A DNA stretch of 64,000 bases, taken from assembly GCF_000346465.2 (NCBI RefSeq), contig NC_034010.1:19958087-20022086 (forward strand). Direction: 5' to 3'. Below, piece by piece: positions 21,100 through 33,315 of this stretch; position 1 is the first letter of the stretch, and every line of letters starts with the position of its first letter. Below the pieces are notes generated by a model that worked only from the letters and a program-made list of their open reading frames with translations, had not been told where the DNA came from and searched no databases. The stretch comes from Prunus persica (lineage: Eukaryota; Streptophyta; Magnoliopsida; Rosales; Rosaceae). The position numbers were made by a program, and so were the translations under genes.

Positions 21100-21875
21100 A
21101 TGTTGTTAACATAGAAAACAACATGAGACTTTCTTGTGCTGGCCTACCTCTCATTTTATAGACAGAAAATGTTTTGACTTTATTGTGCTGGCCTACCTTT
21201 GATTTGACATATATATAATATAGAACATATTCTGAGCTCTACAGTTGCATTGCAATTTGCAGATTATATAGTTTTTGCAAATTCAAATTCAACACAAACG
21301 TATGACCTTAATTCAGTACAAAGTCATTGTGATGTTCGGCCGCTTGTGGTAACATAAGATCTATCGCTGTATTGTTTTCTGGCTTCAAGACCTATGGTTG
21401 ACGTGTCCTCCAAGAATTGCCTAGTTTTCTGGCTTCAAGACCTAACTAAGAGCATTACTAGGTTGATGGGTCTTCCAAGAATTTGCACTTAGAACTAGAC
21501 GGAGGCTGGTGCAGAAAATGGTGTTTTGCAGTATAATTCTTCTTGTTGGTTTTTAGTCTAAAATTATATTTTAGTTGATTTACGAGTGTTCATCCACTTA
21601 CCATACCATGTTCAGTTTATATGTTTATATATATATATCGTAGGCATTAACACCACTCCCCGAGTCGTCTCCTTTTGTATGCTAGTTATAGTGTCATGAC
21701 CTACTTTTGGATTAGAGGTGAGCGACTTTAAAATTCATGTTGGAAACCTAATTTGTTTTATATATATATATATATTAGGAACTGCATGGATTTATATATG
21801 AAATGAGTTAGAGACATGATATGTTGCTCTTAAATCAACAAGCAACCGTGATGTACTAAATGTACGTGGGATTAC
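21100..21875. other. Intergenic with small internal duplications
   Basis: No gene. CTTGTGCTGGCCTACCT (about 21133 and 21183) and GTTTTCTGGCTTCAAGACCT (about 21375 and 21424) are each doubled. Confidence 0.5.
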
Positions 21876-21879
21876 CAAT

Positions 21880-22300
21880 GACTCATTTTTAATCAAGAAC
21901 TCAAGCATATCTCGACCAGCTTTTATACAAGTGTTTGGATGTAAAAGCTGATAGGGTTCCTAGTTCTATAGGGATTGAGATTCATTGTTCTGTTGCATTA
22001 AGGATCCACTTAGTGTTTCTTGATGGGCAAGACACCTTGAGGAATGCGTATAAATAGAGGGCTCCCTCCTCCTCAGTCGATGATATACAACTCGTAAAGT
22101 AATTCACCCCAGCTGAAACTTGAGACTAAGGCATCGGCTCTAGGAGAAGAACTCTCTTCTGTTTACTTAGGCTTTTCAACTCCATGGCTAGTGTTTGATA
22201 TGTTTATAGCTTATGAAGTTCACATACTTTCTCTCTTCTCCAATGATATCGACTCACTTTTATCTTGGCACATACATATATATATATATATATAAAGAAA
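21880..22300. repeat. LTR-like promoter remnant
   Basis: Contains CGTATAAATAGAGGGCTCCC (TATA box at about 22049) followed by a C/T-rich leader and GACTAAGGCATCGGCTC, the arrangement seen in plant LTR U3-R regions and in the solo LTR at 34065-34708 (TATAAATAGACG ... CTTAGGCATCGGAG). No matching second LTR or internal domain was found. Confidence 0.4.
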
Positions 22301-23010
22301 AATACGAATATAATTTATTTTAGCAAATTACAACTTAAAAGTTTGACAACTATATTATATTTTAATGTAATTTAATTTAATTTTTAATATATATTATTTT
22401 TATATAATAATATATGAAAATTATGTGTATAATACGTGAATTTTGTGTCTTATTGAAAATTTTGTAAAAAATACGTATATGTACAATACGAGTATTGTAC
22501 GTTTGCTTTTTTAAAAACATGAATTTTACCGAGTCTTTAAGACGTGTGCAGAACATGGATGTATTATTGAAAAATACGTATACGCGTATAATACAGTATT
22601 AAATGTGAAAGCACTAAATTCTTAATACGGGTAATAACTTTGAAAAAGTAAAAAATCAAAAGGTGGCAATAGAGACTTGGATAATTGCCTAATAGTAATG
22701 GATAATGTTCTAAAATACTCTTACCGATAAACGAAAATCGGGAAAAAAAATTTAAAAGAAAAAAAAGGATCCCAGCATATAGATAAAGCAATAATTTTAA
22801 AAAAAGAGCACCGTAAAGCCACGCGACTATACTATTTTTTTTAAAACATTAAAAAATCGAGTATAGCAGCGTGGCCTTACTATTTATAAAAATAAAAAAA
22901 AACACCAGCCTAGCGCTAAAGCGCCTGCGTGTCAAAACAGTATAGCCGCGCGGCTATACGATTTTTTTAAAAATATTTTATATTTAAAGGGTATTGAATA
23001 AAATAAAAAT
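22300..23010. repeat. Direct repeat T, copy 1, with palindromes
   Basis: About 480 bases match 23480-24000 (CAAATTACAACTTAAAAGTT ... GTACAATACGAGTATTGTACGTTTGC ... TCAAAAGG). The distal 200 bases hold inverted repeats of GTATAGCCGCGTGGC-like sequence: arms 22818-22832/22861-22875 and the perfect palindrome at 22940-22959. No coding. Probably two insertions of one non-autonomous element. Confidence 0.65.
22940..22959. repeat. Perfect 20-bp palindrome
   Basis: GTATAGCCGCGCGGCTATAC equals its own reverse complement. It sits in very AT-rich DNA. Confidence 0.95.
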
Positions 23011-23479
23011 AAAAATAATAAAAAAGGGCCCTCCTAGTTGCACTAGTTTATACTTTATAGATATTAATTTTCTAGTTTCAACATATCCAAAGCATATATT
23101 GAATAGAGAGAAATTTCACAGTAAATCAATATGAGAGTTCAATTATTTCTTTTTTTTTGGTGTGGGAATGTTTGCTTTGATCGACCTCGTTTTCTCAAAT
23201 GCTACTAAATTATGTTACTGTACACATTATTTATCGTAGATAATTGCATGCTAAGTTGCAATGTTCTTGATAATTGCTTCACTGTTCAAACAACACTTAT
23301 ACATGAACAATACTACCGCCTATGTTAGTGCTATACTCATAAATATTTGTTCGAAATTGTTGTTCTGGTTGGAAAAGAGAAAATCACCACCTTGCATTTT
23401 TGTTACAACAAGTAAGAAATAATATTAGCCTCTCACATTCATTCATAGGTAGTAAAATAGGGAATGAGAAAAAATACGA

Positions 23480-24300
23480 ATGAAATACGGACATGCTTTA
23501 TTCAGCAAAAATTTGGCAAATTACAACTTAAAAGTTCAGGCACTCTATTGTATTTTAATATAATTTATTTACATTTCTTAATATATATTATTTTTATTCA
23601 ATAATATGTGAGAATTATGTGAATAATATGTGAGAATTATGTGTATAATACGTGAATTTTGTGTGTCTTATTGAAAATTTTGTAAAATATATGTGTATTA
23701 AACATGAAAAATATGTACGTACATACATGTACAATTCGAGTATTGTACGTTTGCTTTTTAAAAAAACATGAATTTTATCGGGTCTTTAATACGTGTACAG
23801 AACACGGATGATGTATTATTGAAAAATACGTATATACGTGTTTAATACAGTATGAAACGTGAAACTGCTAAATTCTTTATATGGGTAATAACTGTGAAAA
23901 AGTAAAAAAATCAAAAGGGGACAATAGAGACTCAGGTAATGGTCTAATAGTAATGGATAATGCTCTAAACTACTCTTATCGATAAACGAAAATTAGAAAA
24001 AAATTTAATTAAATTTTGGTTTTAGCCACACAAAAATTTCACTTTTGAAAAAAGTCAAAGTTTTTTCAAAAAAAACAAAAAATCTCTCAACTTTGAAACC
24101 AAAGACATGCAAATGTAAATGATTATTTAGAAAATCCAAAAATAAATAAGGGTATTTTTGTCCATTTTGACTTCTTTTAAAAAATTTCTCTCCTTTGGCC
24201 TTTTCCAAAGTCTCCCAAAAATTTAAATGAAAAAAAAAGATTCCAGTATATATATAAAGAGTATAACCAATCGGCTATACTGTTTTTTTTAAAAAATTTT
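23480..24300. repeat. Direct repeat T, copy 2
   Basis: Same orientation as copy 1. It ends with AGTATAACCAATCGGCTATACTG, a decayed form of the palindrome in copy 1. A weaker, probably inverted partial match lies at about 24740-25060. Confidence 0.6.
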
Positions 24301-26870
24301 GATTCAAAATCAAGGTTGCAACATGACTGGTAGATCTAGTTACAACAAGGGAAATCACATGGCCCCACTCAACAAATTAATATACAGATGAAATTAGGTT
24401 CATTTACTAGTGCTCTGTCACTTGCAATGTAACAAGTTTCATTTTATTTGTTTATGTCATGGTTATGACTCATATGAGTTTTCAGTGTTAATGGTGACGA
24501 TCAGGGATAAAACTATATGGTGGTGGTGCATATATTTGTAGTGGTTTTTTCCTCCTTTGAAAATAACGCAGCAGTCATCTTCAAATTTTACTAAGAAACC
24601 TCTGCCAACTTCAATAACATATCGATATAATATTGATATAATTGCTACATTAATAGTGCTATTTGAAAGCATTTTCTATTTTTATATATCTTACAATGTG
24701 CACTGTATTACGTCCTCAATTGTGTGGGTAGCCTAGTTAGCATTTTTTCGTATAATACTTGTATTATATTCGTATGCACATATATTTTTAAATATTTTTG
24801 TTTTTTGTATATATATGAAAGACTCGGTAAAATAATATTTTTTTACATCAAATATACAATACATGAATTATACACGTACATACATATTCTTCACCTTTAA
24901 TACACATATTTTTAATAAAGTTTTCAATAATATAAATGAAATTCACTTATTTCTTCAATAATATAAATATTATATAGTGGCTGAATTTTTCATGTGTACT
25001 TTTCACAAATTTTGCCAAATACAACACGTACGTATTTTCAGGGGCGGAGCCAACATGAGACCAGTGTGTTCACTCCATTTTTACCTCTTCTATTTGTATA
25101 TTATATATGATATATATTATTATAATATATTAGATTAGTTTTTAGGATATTGACCCTAAAATAAAATAATATATTAGGTTCCCTTTGTCTACAAATTAAC
25201 CATAAAATTTCTTGATCTCCCTTCTACTCATTTCCCCTAAATCTTCTAGATTAGTTTATGATATTTGCACTAAAAACTCCTATAAAGTTTTAACCTTTCT
25301 TTCTCTTCCTCTTCTTCCTCTTCCTCTTTTGTTTAAATCTTTGTGAATTTTTTATTTTCCTCATTTTTTTATGTATGAGTTGGGTACCTTAATATAGCGC
25401 TTTATGAACTCTTTTTTTATTATTTTTATATTATTTCTTTTCTCTCTTGGAATATAAATGATTAATTTTTAAGTCTTTAATAGTGTAGATGATGAAATTA
25501 GTATTTAACCAATTTAAAATATAAAATTCATGATAATTATGAAATCCTGATTTTACCACTGTATATTTTATCGTATTTTTCTTATCTCGTATTTTACTGT
25601 AACTCTGGTGGGTAGATCAAGACTATTGGACAATGCATGTGTCACAGTCACTCACAATCACAGATTCACAGCAATGTGGTATAATCGTCGCATAATGAAT
25701 CGCTGACTAAATAAATAGCGAGTTAATAACGTGGTTCCCTCCTCTTCTTTAAATAATAGTTGAAGATGTGTCATGCAGATTCCAGACAACCCATTGTCTC
25801 TTTATATCATTTGACGTTTACCAACTTTAATTACTCAAATCCCTTTGTCATTTTCGTATCCTAAAGAAAATTTCGTTTTGCTTTAGATTTGGGTTTTGGC
25901 TGCCTAAACCCCTTTGCTTTTGTTTTTGGCAATACTAAGCATGAAACCTTTGTTATAATCAACTATAATAACATAAGATCCGTCGCCAAGTAGACACAGT
26001 TAAAAGAGATATATAATTAGAACTCAATCTATCCAGCAAATTGTTCCGCGCACGTGTCACTATTATTTTTATATACAATAACATAAATTTTGACTGTTGA
26101 GATATGGGTTTATTCCAATTGATATTTGGGAATTATTGTAATTGATTTTTTCCTAGTTTAGAGACTAATTAACTGCATAATTGTGGGATCTATATTGCTG
26201 TATCAATCTACCTGCAAATATTGTATGTAAATACAATGGTATACAGAATTCCTTATACCAGATTTTACACAAACCATGTCATATTTACATATTAACTAAG
26301 ATTAAAGCTAGTGCCAGTTGGGTATCTTCCACCTCCACCTATGTGGACAGAGGTTCGAAATCCCCAGACACCAGTGAATATTTGTGTAAACCTGTAAGCA
26401 CCACCTTTAACCACATTGACTAAACAGCAATACTGGCATTATCGTTGTTGATGGGTTCATATACTTGATAATGTTAGTAGCAAAGAATTACTGTAAATTT
26501 AAATATTTAATTATTTTAAAACAACTTACATGAGTATAAAATTTCAAATTGAGAGTAAAATCTTGCATGTTCATATTAGTATTAACATATTATTCTATTT
26601 ATACCAGTTTGACCAAGCTAGACAGCTAAAATCCCAATGTTTACAAGATAAAACTCGTCGTACATGAAAATTGTATATGAGGGAAACAAATCCACATTGC
26701 TATTATACAATGAATCTATCAGAAGTTACATGATGCTCAGCTTGAAGGTCGCGTAGGTCCATTGTGTTGTGTGTGGATGGAGGAGAAAGCGAGGTGAGGT
26801 GGGAGGGAAACTGAAATTGAAATTGAAATTGATAAATATTTTGATGTGATAAGATGACCTAGCCCAACAT
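24300..26870. other. Intergenic, no gene seen
   Basis: AT-rich and repeat-derived. Short open frames have no recognisable domain and mostly low-complexity translations. I see no RNA gene. Confidence 0.5.
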
Positions 26871-26875
26871 GCATA

Positions 26876-27106
26876 CTAATGGGTTGCAAGAGTATTAATT
26901 AATGGCACTTTCTGCTTGGGCCAGCAGATGTCGTTGAAGCCAAGAATATTGTGGTTTATGCCATGGTGACGTTTAAATGTCGTTGAAGTTTCAGGCAATG
27001 TTGGTGGTCTTGCTGCAAAGTTGACGAAGAAGAAGTGCTGCACGATGACAACATTAGAACTGTGAGGATTGATGATATTATTCACCCCAATGTAATAAGT
27101 TGCCAT
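26876..27106 (-). pseudogene. TLVQ-family relic E (N-terminal part)
   Basis: From ATG at 27106 the frame gives MATYYIGVNNIINPHSSNVV and then VNFAARPP...HHGINHNILGFND, matching the N-terminal 55 residues of copies A and I (NHFYTGMNISPRSGSNVV, INFA, HHHGKKNILAF). All helices are missing; the frame passes directly into the family 3' flank, so the gene body was deleted. Confidence 0.65.
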
Positions 27107-27352
27107 ATAAGCTATTTTGGTGTTGATCAGACAGAATACATATACAGTATGTAATGTGGAGATTTGAGACTTGAAGGTAGTTTTGAATATAAAGTTTTTG
27201 AGGCAGAGAGGCAGCTCCTTCAAGAATAGTTTAGCATTAGGGCTCGGCGGCCAAGGAGGTGAGCAAGAATAGTTTATAGTAGAGAATGGGAGACACGGAA
27301 ACAGCGCCCACGTTCCCCTCATATCTTAATTTCCTTTATTTATTTATTTATT

Positions 27353-27357
<5 letters not shown>

Positions 27358-27398
<41 letters not shown>

Positions 27399-27408
27399 AC
27401 ACACACAC
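27358..27408. repeat. (TC)n-(CA)n microsatellite
   Basis: About 19 TC units followed by about 5 CA units. Confidence 0.95.
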
Positions 27409-27409
27409 A

Positions 27410-28258
27410 TGTTACAAGCCCCCCTATTGACAAAATGTTGTGTCCTGTAACTTTTGTTTTTGGTCAAAACTAGCTTTACTTTGTGATGTATTAAGCTCAA
27501 AATCCATATTTATATGCCATTTTTTTTTAAATGTTAGAAAATTATGCATTTAGAATGGGTGCATTTAGTCATTGAATTATTCTAATGGATCATAACAATG
27601 AACATCAGCAAAATTATGTAAGGCTATAAACTCACCCTTTACACTTTATCGTTATCATCACTTGTCCATTTCAATCTCCTCTCCATTCTCTCCAGCACTA
27701 GTAGTCGTTGTTTCCTCTTGTGTGAAAATAACAATAAATTGACTTAAACCGGTCATTAACTAATTGAATTGGCTTAATTACAATATTTAATGAAAAAAAC
27801 AAATCTTATCAAATGGTGCAAATCTTACTACCCCTTAAAATTTTGATAGCAACAGTCCATTGGAACGAATTTTTATTTTTATACAAGTATTATAGCATAC
27901 AATGGTCGCAAATCAATTACATGATATGTTTTGTGAAAGAAAAGTTGCATGTAATAATTTATCATTCTCATTGGGTCCAAACTCTTTTGACTCTACTGCT
28001 TGGTAAAGGAAAAAAAAACATTTGTGACTTGCCAAGTATCATAATAAATTGTTGTTGGGATTAGGTCTAAATGAATCTAGACGAAATTTAGTTTCATTTA
28101 CGAGCGTCTGTCACTTGCTGTGTTACAAGTTTCATTTTATATGTCTATGTCATGTATGAACTGTGACGGTAGCTTTAGCTTTGTAATTGAACTGCGTGGT
28201 TTCCAAATTCGTATACCGGTGAATTACTTTGTAATCACTACTTTTCTTTCTCAACGAG
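27410..28258. other. Intergenic, no gene seen
   Basis: Contains AGCATACAATGGTCGCAAATCA (about 27894), which recurs doubled at 43006-43075. No other feature supported. Confidence 0.5.
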
Positions 28259-28736
28259 ATGGATTACATGCACTTGAAGGAACATGAATATGAGGTTCTT
28301 GAAGACGACTTTGATGGACTTGCATGCCCGCCTCTCGACCTTGAAGCTCTCACAATCATTGAAACCATGAGTTTCGATCTCTCCCACTTCTTCGATGACA
28401 TCGACGTTGATGAACAAACCCATGGCAACTCTCAAGCTGAGTAGATCCTCCACCCATGATCATCATCATCAACAAAACCCTAATAGGGAGCGCACCAAGC
28501 ATGTCCATCATCAGTAAGATTGGAATGATGAAGAAAAGATGGAGTGTAGTAACCGAAAGCTTCATCAAGATCTTATCAAGAAGATCAATCAAGAGAAGGA
28601 AACTTCAAGCTCTTGTCAAAACTTGCCTAAGCCTAAGCCACATGAGCCCGAACCATTCTTTGGTAAAGGGAAGGACTTGGAAATAGTCCTCAAGCTAAGT
28701 ACTCCTCTACCTGAATTCTTTCGTATGCTTTTTTTA
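28259..28736 (+). pseudogene. Unrecognised acidic protein gene, frameshifted
   Basis: ATG at 28259 opens 61 codons of acidic sequence (YEVLEDDFDGLACPPLDLEA ... LSHFFDDIDVDE). Translation then continues sensibly only in another frame: Asp/His-rich, NPNRERTKHVHHQ, a stop at about 28517, then KMECSNRKLHQDLIKKINQEKE, Pro-rich text and a stop at 28736. The second half is repeated in decayed form at 39215-39450. Either a two-frame pseudogene or exons of a gene whose splice sites I cannot place. I do not recognise the family. Confidence 0.4.
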
Positions 28737-28744
28737 TAGACTTA

Positions 28745-29330
28745 GAGGCCTTGCCTTCCATTCCAAGTTTTTTTTTTATGTATCGTAGTACTATTGTAAG
28801 TGTTGGCGTGAGTCAAGACTAAACTAGAGTATGAGATATATTTCTTGTTTAATAGGGAATCCTAATTTAGAATGTATTTATTTCCTCGTATTGTAAGTCA
28901 ACTTGTAGATTTTATATTCACCTCCTCAGAGAAGAATACACAGCAAACAATTCAAACCCCAAAATAATCCCCATTCCAAATAATTAATTAATGTAACTGG
29001 AGGGACAACAAAATGAAATTAATTGTAGAACACTAATGGGACAGTTTATAGTTATCAATCTGTTTCATCACAGAATGTAACAACACTTGTTCAAATTTGA
29101 ACCCACTTTTTTTTCTTCAAAATCTAAACTCATTTACGGCACTGAATAAATTTTGCGAACTCATTTTATTGTAAGACCACAGTGGCTTTGAGCATTCCAT
29201 CCACACAGGTCACAAAACCATTCATCAATCCTGCACCATTTTTCATTTCATTGGAATAGAATAAAACTATGAGTAGGTAGTGAGCATTTGTGACCATCTT
29301 GAGGTAGGACTATTTGGTTTAGGGAAAAAG
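28745..29330. other. Intergenic, 3' flank of copy F
   Basis: No gene. The last 300 bases repeat the 3' flanks of copies A and B (GAATAGAATAAAACTAT...CATCTTGAGGTAGGAC also at about 3105-3190). Confidence 0.55.
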
Positions 29331-29332
29331 GC

Positions 29333-29953
29333 CTATTCTACGTGAGAGACGATAACATTTGAGAAAATAGTTGGTCTGTGTGAGTGTGACACATTCATTG
29401 AGGTCACTGGCAAAAGTGGGCATGCCCTCCGGCTAATGCGATTTTGGGCTGCTCGTAATTCTTGGCGGATGCGCTGCCACAGTTTCCGATTGACCAAGCG
29501 GTTCAAGCTCAGCACCACCACTAGCGACAACAACAAGACGCACAAAATTAGGTAGGAGGAGTGTGGAAGAAACAGAAGCCACAAGAGTGAAGCAACCGAG
29601 AGTGAACCAAACACAAGCATGGCCATGCGGCACCAATATCCCAATGAATGATCCCCAAGGCTGAAGGCGAAGCAATATCCAAGTAAACTAGAGAGAAAAA
29701 TTGCGACTGCCGTAGGGTGTGTTTGGAAGAGATCTACAGCTGGATATCTCATCTGGACCAACGTCAGGAGTGTTGGAATTACGAAGGCAAAAATTTCATG
29801 GTGATGATTGGAATTATTAGAGTACGACCTCGTCCAATTCGATGCAGCAGCAGGCATTATTTGTAGCACAACTGAATAGTTCATGAACTGCTGCGGCTGA
29901 TTGTTGATGAAGTAGGTGACATTGCAACTGTGGTCAGGAGGATTAATCATCAT
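29333..29953 (-). CDS. TLVQ-family four-helix membrane protein, copy F
   Basis: Intact 206-codon single-exon gene and the best reference for the B/F/G/H subfamily. It starts MMINPPDHSCNVTYFINNQP; the paired ATGs at 29953/29950 are conserved in B, G, H and J. Core EIFAFVIPTLLTLVQMRYPA then VDLFQTHP (residues 53-80). Hydrophobic segments at about 54-67, 82-98, 109-129 and 134-150. The basic region NRKLWQRIRQELR follows helix 4, then CPLLPVTSMN and a tail ending SNVIVSHVE. The basic post-helix segment suggests a cytosolic C terminus (inference). No signal peptide is evident. Function unknown. Confidence 0.85.
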   Translation of the reverse strand: MMINPPDHSCNVTYFINNQPQQFMNYSVVLQIMPAAASNWTRSYSNNSNHHHEIFAFVIPTLLTLVQMRYPAVDLFQTHPTAVAIFLSSLLGYCFAFSLGDHSLGYWCRMAMLVFGSLSVASLLWLLFLPHSSYLILCVLLLSLVVVLSLNRLVNRKLWQRIRQELRAAQNRISRRACPLLPVTSMNVSHSHRPTIFSNVIVSHVE

Positions 29954-29959
29954 CCCAAC

Positions 29960-30200
29960 CCAAACATAAAAAAGATGAATTGTGTTGTTGCTGGCTTGAA
30001 GTTCGGTAAACAGATGGTGCAGATCAGCGTATATGTAGAGTGATTGGGGAGGGTGAAACTCAATAAATGAATCCCGTATAATCTACTTCAAATAAATAAA
30101 TAAAAGTAAAAGTTCAAGATGAAGAAAGTGGAGATCATGCGATAACATTGACATAAGCACACCGGACCTACATGTGATTATTCTAAAACCATGTTTCTTT
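29960..30200 (-). promoter_or_regulatory. Upstream region of copy F
   Basis: Holds part of the family module (CCCCAATCACTCTACATATA and GATCTGCACCATCTG on the minus strand, 30005-30060) and ATTGACATAAGCACACCGG (30148), shared with copy B. The region between ATG and module still reads like the N terminus of other copies (HLFYVWVGMM), so the present ATG may lie inside an ancestrally longer frame. Confidence 0.45.
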
Positions 30201-30229
30201 CTAAATTTCCTTGGCTTAATTCCGCAAGG

Positions 30230-30640
30230 GGGCCTTCCTGGAAGCTGCTATTTGGAAATGAACCATGAAGAGCCGTGAGAAGTAACAGATATTCCCTTTA
30301 TGGATTCGCAATTTAAGGAGAACCATATTAGAATTGTGAGAAGGAAAACACATATTTTATTTTCGTAGCGTGTGCCTTTGACGGGAGAAACTATAAAAGA
30401 ACAGCTTAGCTTATACTTCGGTGTTGTCAGACTCAACAACATAATATTATAAGGAGAAAGAAGCTTTGTTCCACAGACCTGTAATAAATTGCAAATTATT
30501 TATTTACTTCCTGCTGACACCAAAAATAGCCCAAACAGAGTTCCACTCGGCCCCAGGAAGTGCAGAAAGTCTTCACTCGACGTAATTGCCTCATGCACGG
30601 CCCCACCCACTCCTGGAATAGTTTGGTGCACAATCTTTGC
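30230..30640. repeat. Dispersed upstream segments, copy 2
   Basis: 30230-30400 matches 45260-45430 (same strand) and 32300-32420, 36660-36780 and 48215-48340 (reverse). 30420-30640 is segment R (see 5370-5650). Confidence 0.65.
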
Positions 30641-31639
30641 TTCGATCGTATATATGCACAGACTGGTTGATTGGAGAAAATTCCTACTCATAAGCAGTGG
30701 ATCCAGGAATTTTCTCTCGGGGATCAAAATATTAACATATGAGGAAAGCTCGTGTGTTTTCTCCCTTCCCATGAAACTGAATAGGTGCAAACAGCTAAGC
30801 AATTATATTGGAGCCATCAATTTTCTTTTCCTAATTAAGTACCTAAAAGGTAACGATTTGGTGAATTAATTTATTAAACTTGGCATTAATTTACTAAACG
30901 TGACATTGTTACTAAAATGTAACAAGTGTGGTTTATTTCCAACAGCGAATCTAACTCAGTCACTAGGGCTAGTTTCATCACTCTTACTCTTATTCTCTCT
31001 TTACATTAAGCTTTCTTTGTTTTTCTGCTTTGTCTCATAATTTATTATTTGTTGGGCAAGTTACTAAATAGTTAGATTATTGTGTGCTCATGTTCTCTTC
31101 CTCTTGTTTGCTTCAAGATGTTCATACCATGACATAGACAAATAAAACAAAACTTATTGTTACATAGCAAGTGAAAGAATTAATTTAGACCCGATCGTGT
31201 GCATATGTGTACTTAAGAAGCACTCACACCATATGCTTAAGCCGTAGTAAATTCCAATTCATGGAAAAAGTTTAATTCGTTGAGTGGGCACATGTGAGTG
31301 CCCTTGTTGTAAATAGATCTACCAGTCATGTCGCAACCATGATTTTGAATCTTTTTTTAATAGTCACAAGGTTTGTATATATAATAAATTTGGTTTTACT
31401 TATAATAGACATTGAATAAGAATAAAGAAAATGCGATAAATAAGGAATGAGAATTGGATCAACCTCTTTTAGTTGATATGATTATTGGTGTTTGGGTATT
31501 TAATTAAAGATTTTAAGGTGTTGGACACACTATTAAATGATTCTTTATATGCAAGTAAACGGATGAGAAGTCGGGTATGGAAATCATATCCTTTCATCTA
31601 TATTCCTATTACATAAAAGAAAACGTGCGTCGCACATAA
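30641..31639. other. Intergenic, no gene seen
   Basis: AT-rich, with only short frames lacking recognisable content. Confidence 0.5.
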
Positions 31640-32554
31640 TCTAAAGTAGGTTAGACACTATCAGTAGCACATAAAATGAGACAACTCGGGTAATGGCGTC
31701 GATGCCTACGACAATATTGAAAACTCAACTTAGAAAGGAAAAAAGAGGTAGCATGAGAGATTGAGAGAAGGTTAAGGTAAAATATCTCACATTGAAAAGT
31801 TAGAAAACCTTTCAAGGGCTTATAAGAAGTTGGACTCGTCCCCCCCCAGTGCCAATTGGTTATAGGGACGAACCTCAACTTCCTGCATAGTATCAGAGCA
31901 AGTTTGTGCACGTGTGAAAGCCCAACGGTCACGCGTGCTCCACGTCACCTAATATGTGTTGTCCATGTGTTAGGCTTGAAAATTTGCCACATATGCGGGA
32001 GGGTGTGAAAATGTGAAGGTACAATGTCCCACATTAGAAAGTTAGAAAACCTTGAAGGATTTGTAAGGAGTTGGGCTACTCCCCTCCTCAACACGTAAAA
32101 TGTCCCAATGCGGTCTAGCTTAGTGAAAAAGAGCATTGACTTGCAGACTAGTGGTCTCATGTTTGAACCCACTTGGCACATTGGCAATGCATGTGATTTT
32201 CCTCCTCCAATATTGCTTGTATAAAAAAATATTAAATAAATAAATCCAGACACGGTGCTACTTACAAGCAAACCAAGGTGCATGTTATACAAGATTATGT
32301 GGAGATCCTTCTCACAATTCTCATATGGTTCTCCTTAAATTGAAAATTCCATGAAGGAATAATATCTGCTGCTACTCACTACTCTGCATGGTTCATTTAT
32401 GAATTTATATAGCTTCCGGGAAAGGGCGCCCCCCCTGATTTATAGCCGTGTATACGTCAATGTCACGACTCATGCTTGGTGTGCTTATGGTCAATGTAAC
32501 GGCACATGATCTACAATCTCATCGCTTTCACCGGTCCCGATTTATTTATTTGAA

Positions 32555-32690
32555 GAATATGAAGTCGCAGGTTAATTCACTGCTCCGCATTTTCCCCAAT
32601 CACTCTACATACGAAGATCTGCACCATTTATTTTTGGGAGTGAGTGGGACCCATGCATAAGTAACTACATTCCAACGGTCTTGATCTACA
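32555..32690 (+). promoter_or_regulatory. Orphan family upstream module, plus-oriented
   Basis: CCCCAATCACTCTACATACG, GATCTGCACC, GTGGGACC (32644-32651; a TCP-type site on the reverse strand) and AACGGTCTTGATCTACACTC, matching 36975-37110 base for base over long stretches. In the right unit it precedes gene H; here only a C-terminal gene fragment follows. Confidence 0.6.
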
Positions 32691-32815
32691 CTCTACCTTG
32701 TACACTATCTGCTGCAGCTGGCTGCATCTAGTTCAAGTCAGATATGCCAATGTTTTAGGAAGGAGCAAAGCAAACAGAATCTACAAATAATAATGTCCAC
32801 AGGCACGTGACTTGC

Positions 32816-32931
32816 TGGGCTTGAACCGCTTAGTTCGGCAATTTAGGTAGGACATCCGAACTGCACAAAACCGTGGCAGAAGGACATGCCCTCTTTTGGC
32901 GTTGACCTTAATGGATTTGTCACAAAGATAG
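32816..32931 (+). pseudogene. TLVQ-family C-terminal fragment, plus strand
   Basis: Thirty-odd codons on the plus strand read GLNRLVRQFR, stop, DIRTAQNRGRRTCPLL and then ALTLMDLSQR. This matches the end of copy L (GLNRLVRRLWQHIRTVQNRG then RTCPLLPSTLMD). It lies tail-to-tail against the inverted copy G. Confidence 0.75.
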
Positions 32932-32935
32932 TTAA

Positions 32936-33315
32936 TCATGTTTCACTATGTCTTTCAAATAGAAGCCACAAGAGTGAAGCAACTGAGAGTGAACCAAACA
33001 CAAGCATGGCCATGCGGCTCCATTCATATGCATGAACACCAAAACTAAAGGCGAAGCAATATGCAAGTACACTAGAGAGCAAAACTGTGATGGCCGTAGG
33101 GTGTGTTTGAAACAGATCTAAGGCTGGAAATCTCATCTGGACCAACGTCAGAGTGTTGGAATCATGAAGGCAAAACTTTCATGGTGATAGTAACCAACAG
33201 AATACGACGTCGTCGAATTCGAAGCAGCAGGCACAACTGAGTAGTTCATGAAGTACTGCGGCTGATTGTTGATGAAGTACGTGACATTGCAACTGTGAAT
33301 AGGATTGACCATCAT
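32936..33315 (-). pseudogene. TLVQ-family copy G, frameshifted and truncated
   Basis: ATG at 33315 gives MMVNPIHSCNVTYFINNQPQ and the family N terminus to AFMIPTL. At about 33150 one G is missing (CGTCAGAGTG against CGTCAGGAGTG in copies F, B and D), shifting the frame. The second frame (32936-33145) carries LVQMRFPALDLFQTHP, helix 2 and helix 3, then breaks off after LLWLLF; helix 4 and tail are lost. Upstream sequence (GGTCCCACTGGACCAAAAT) matches that of gene H, but in inverted orientation relative to the duplicated flanks. Confidence 0.85.
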
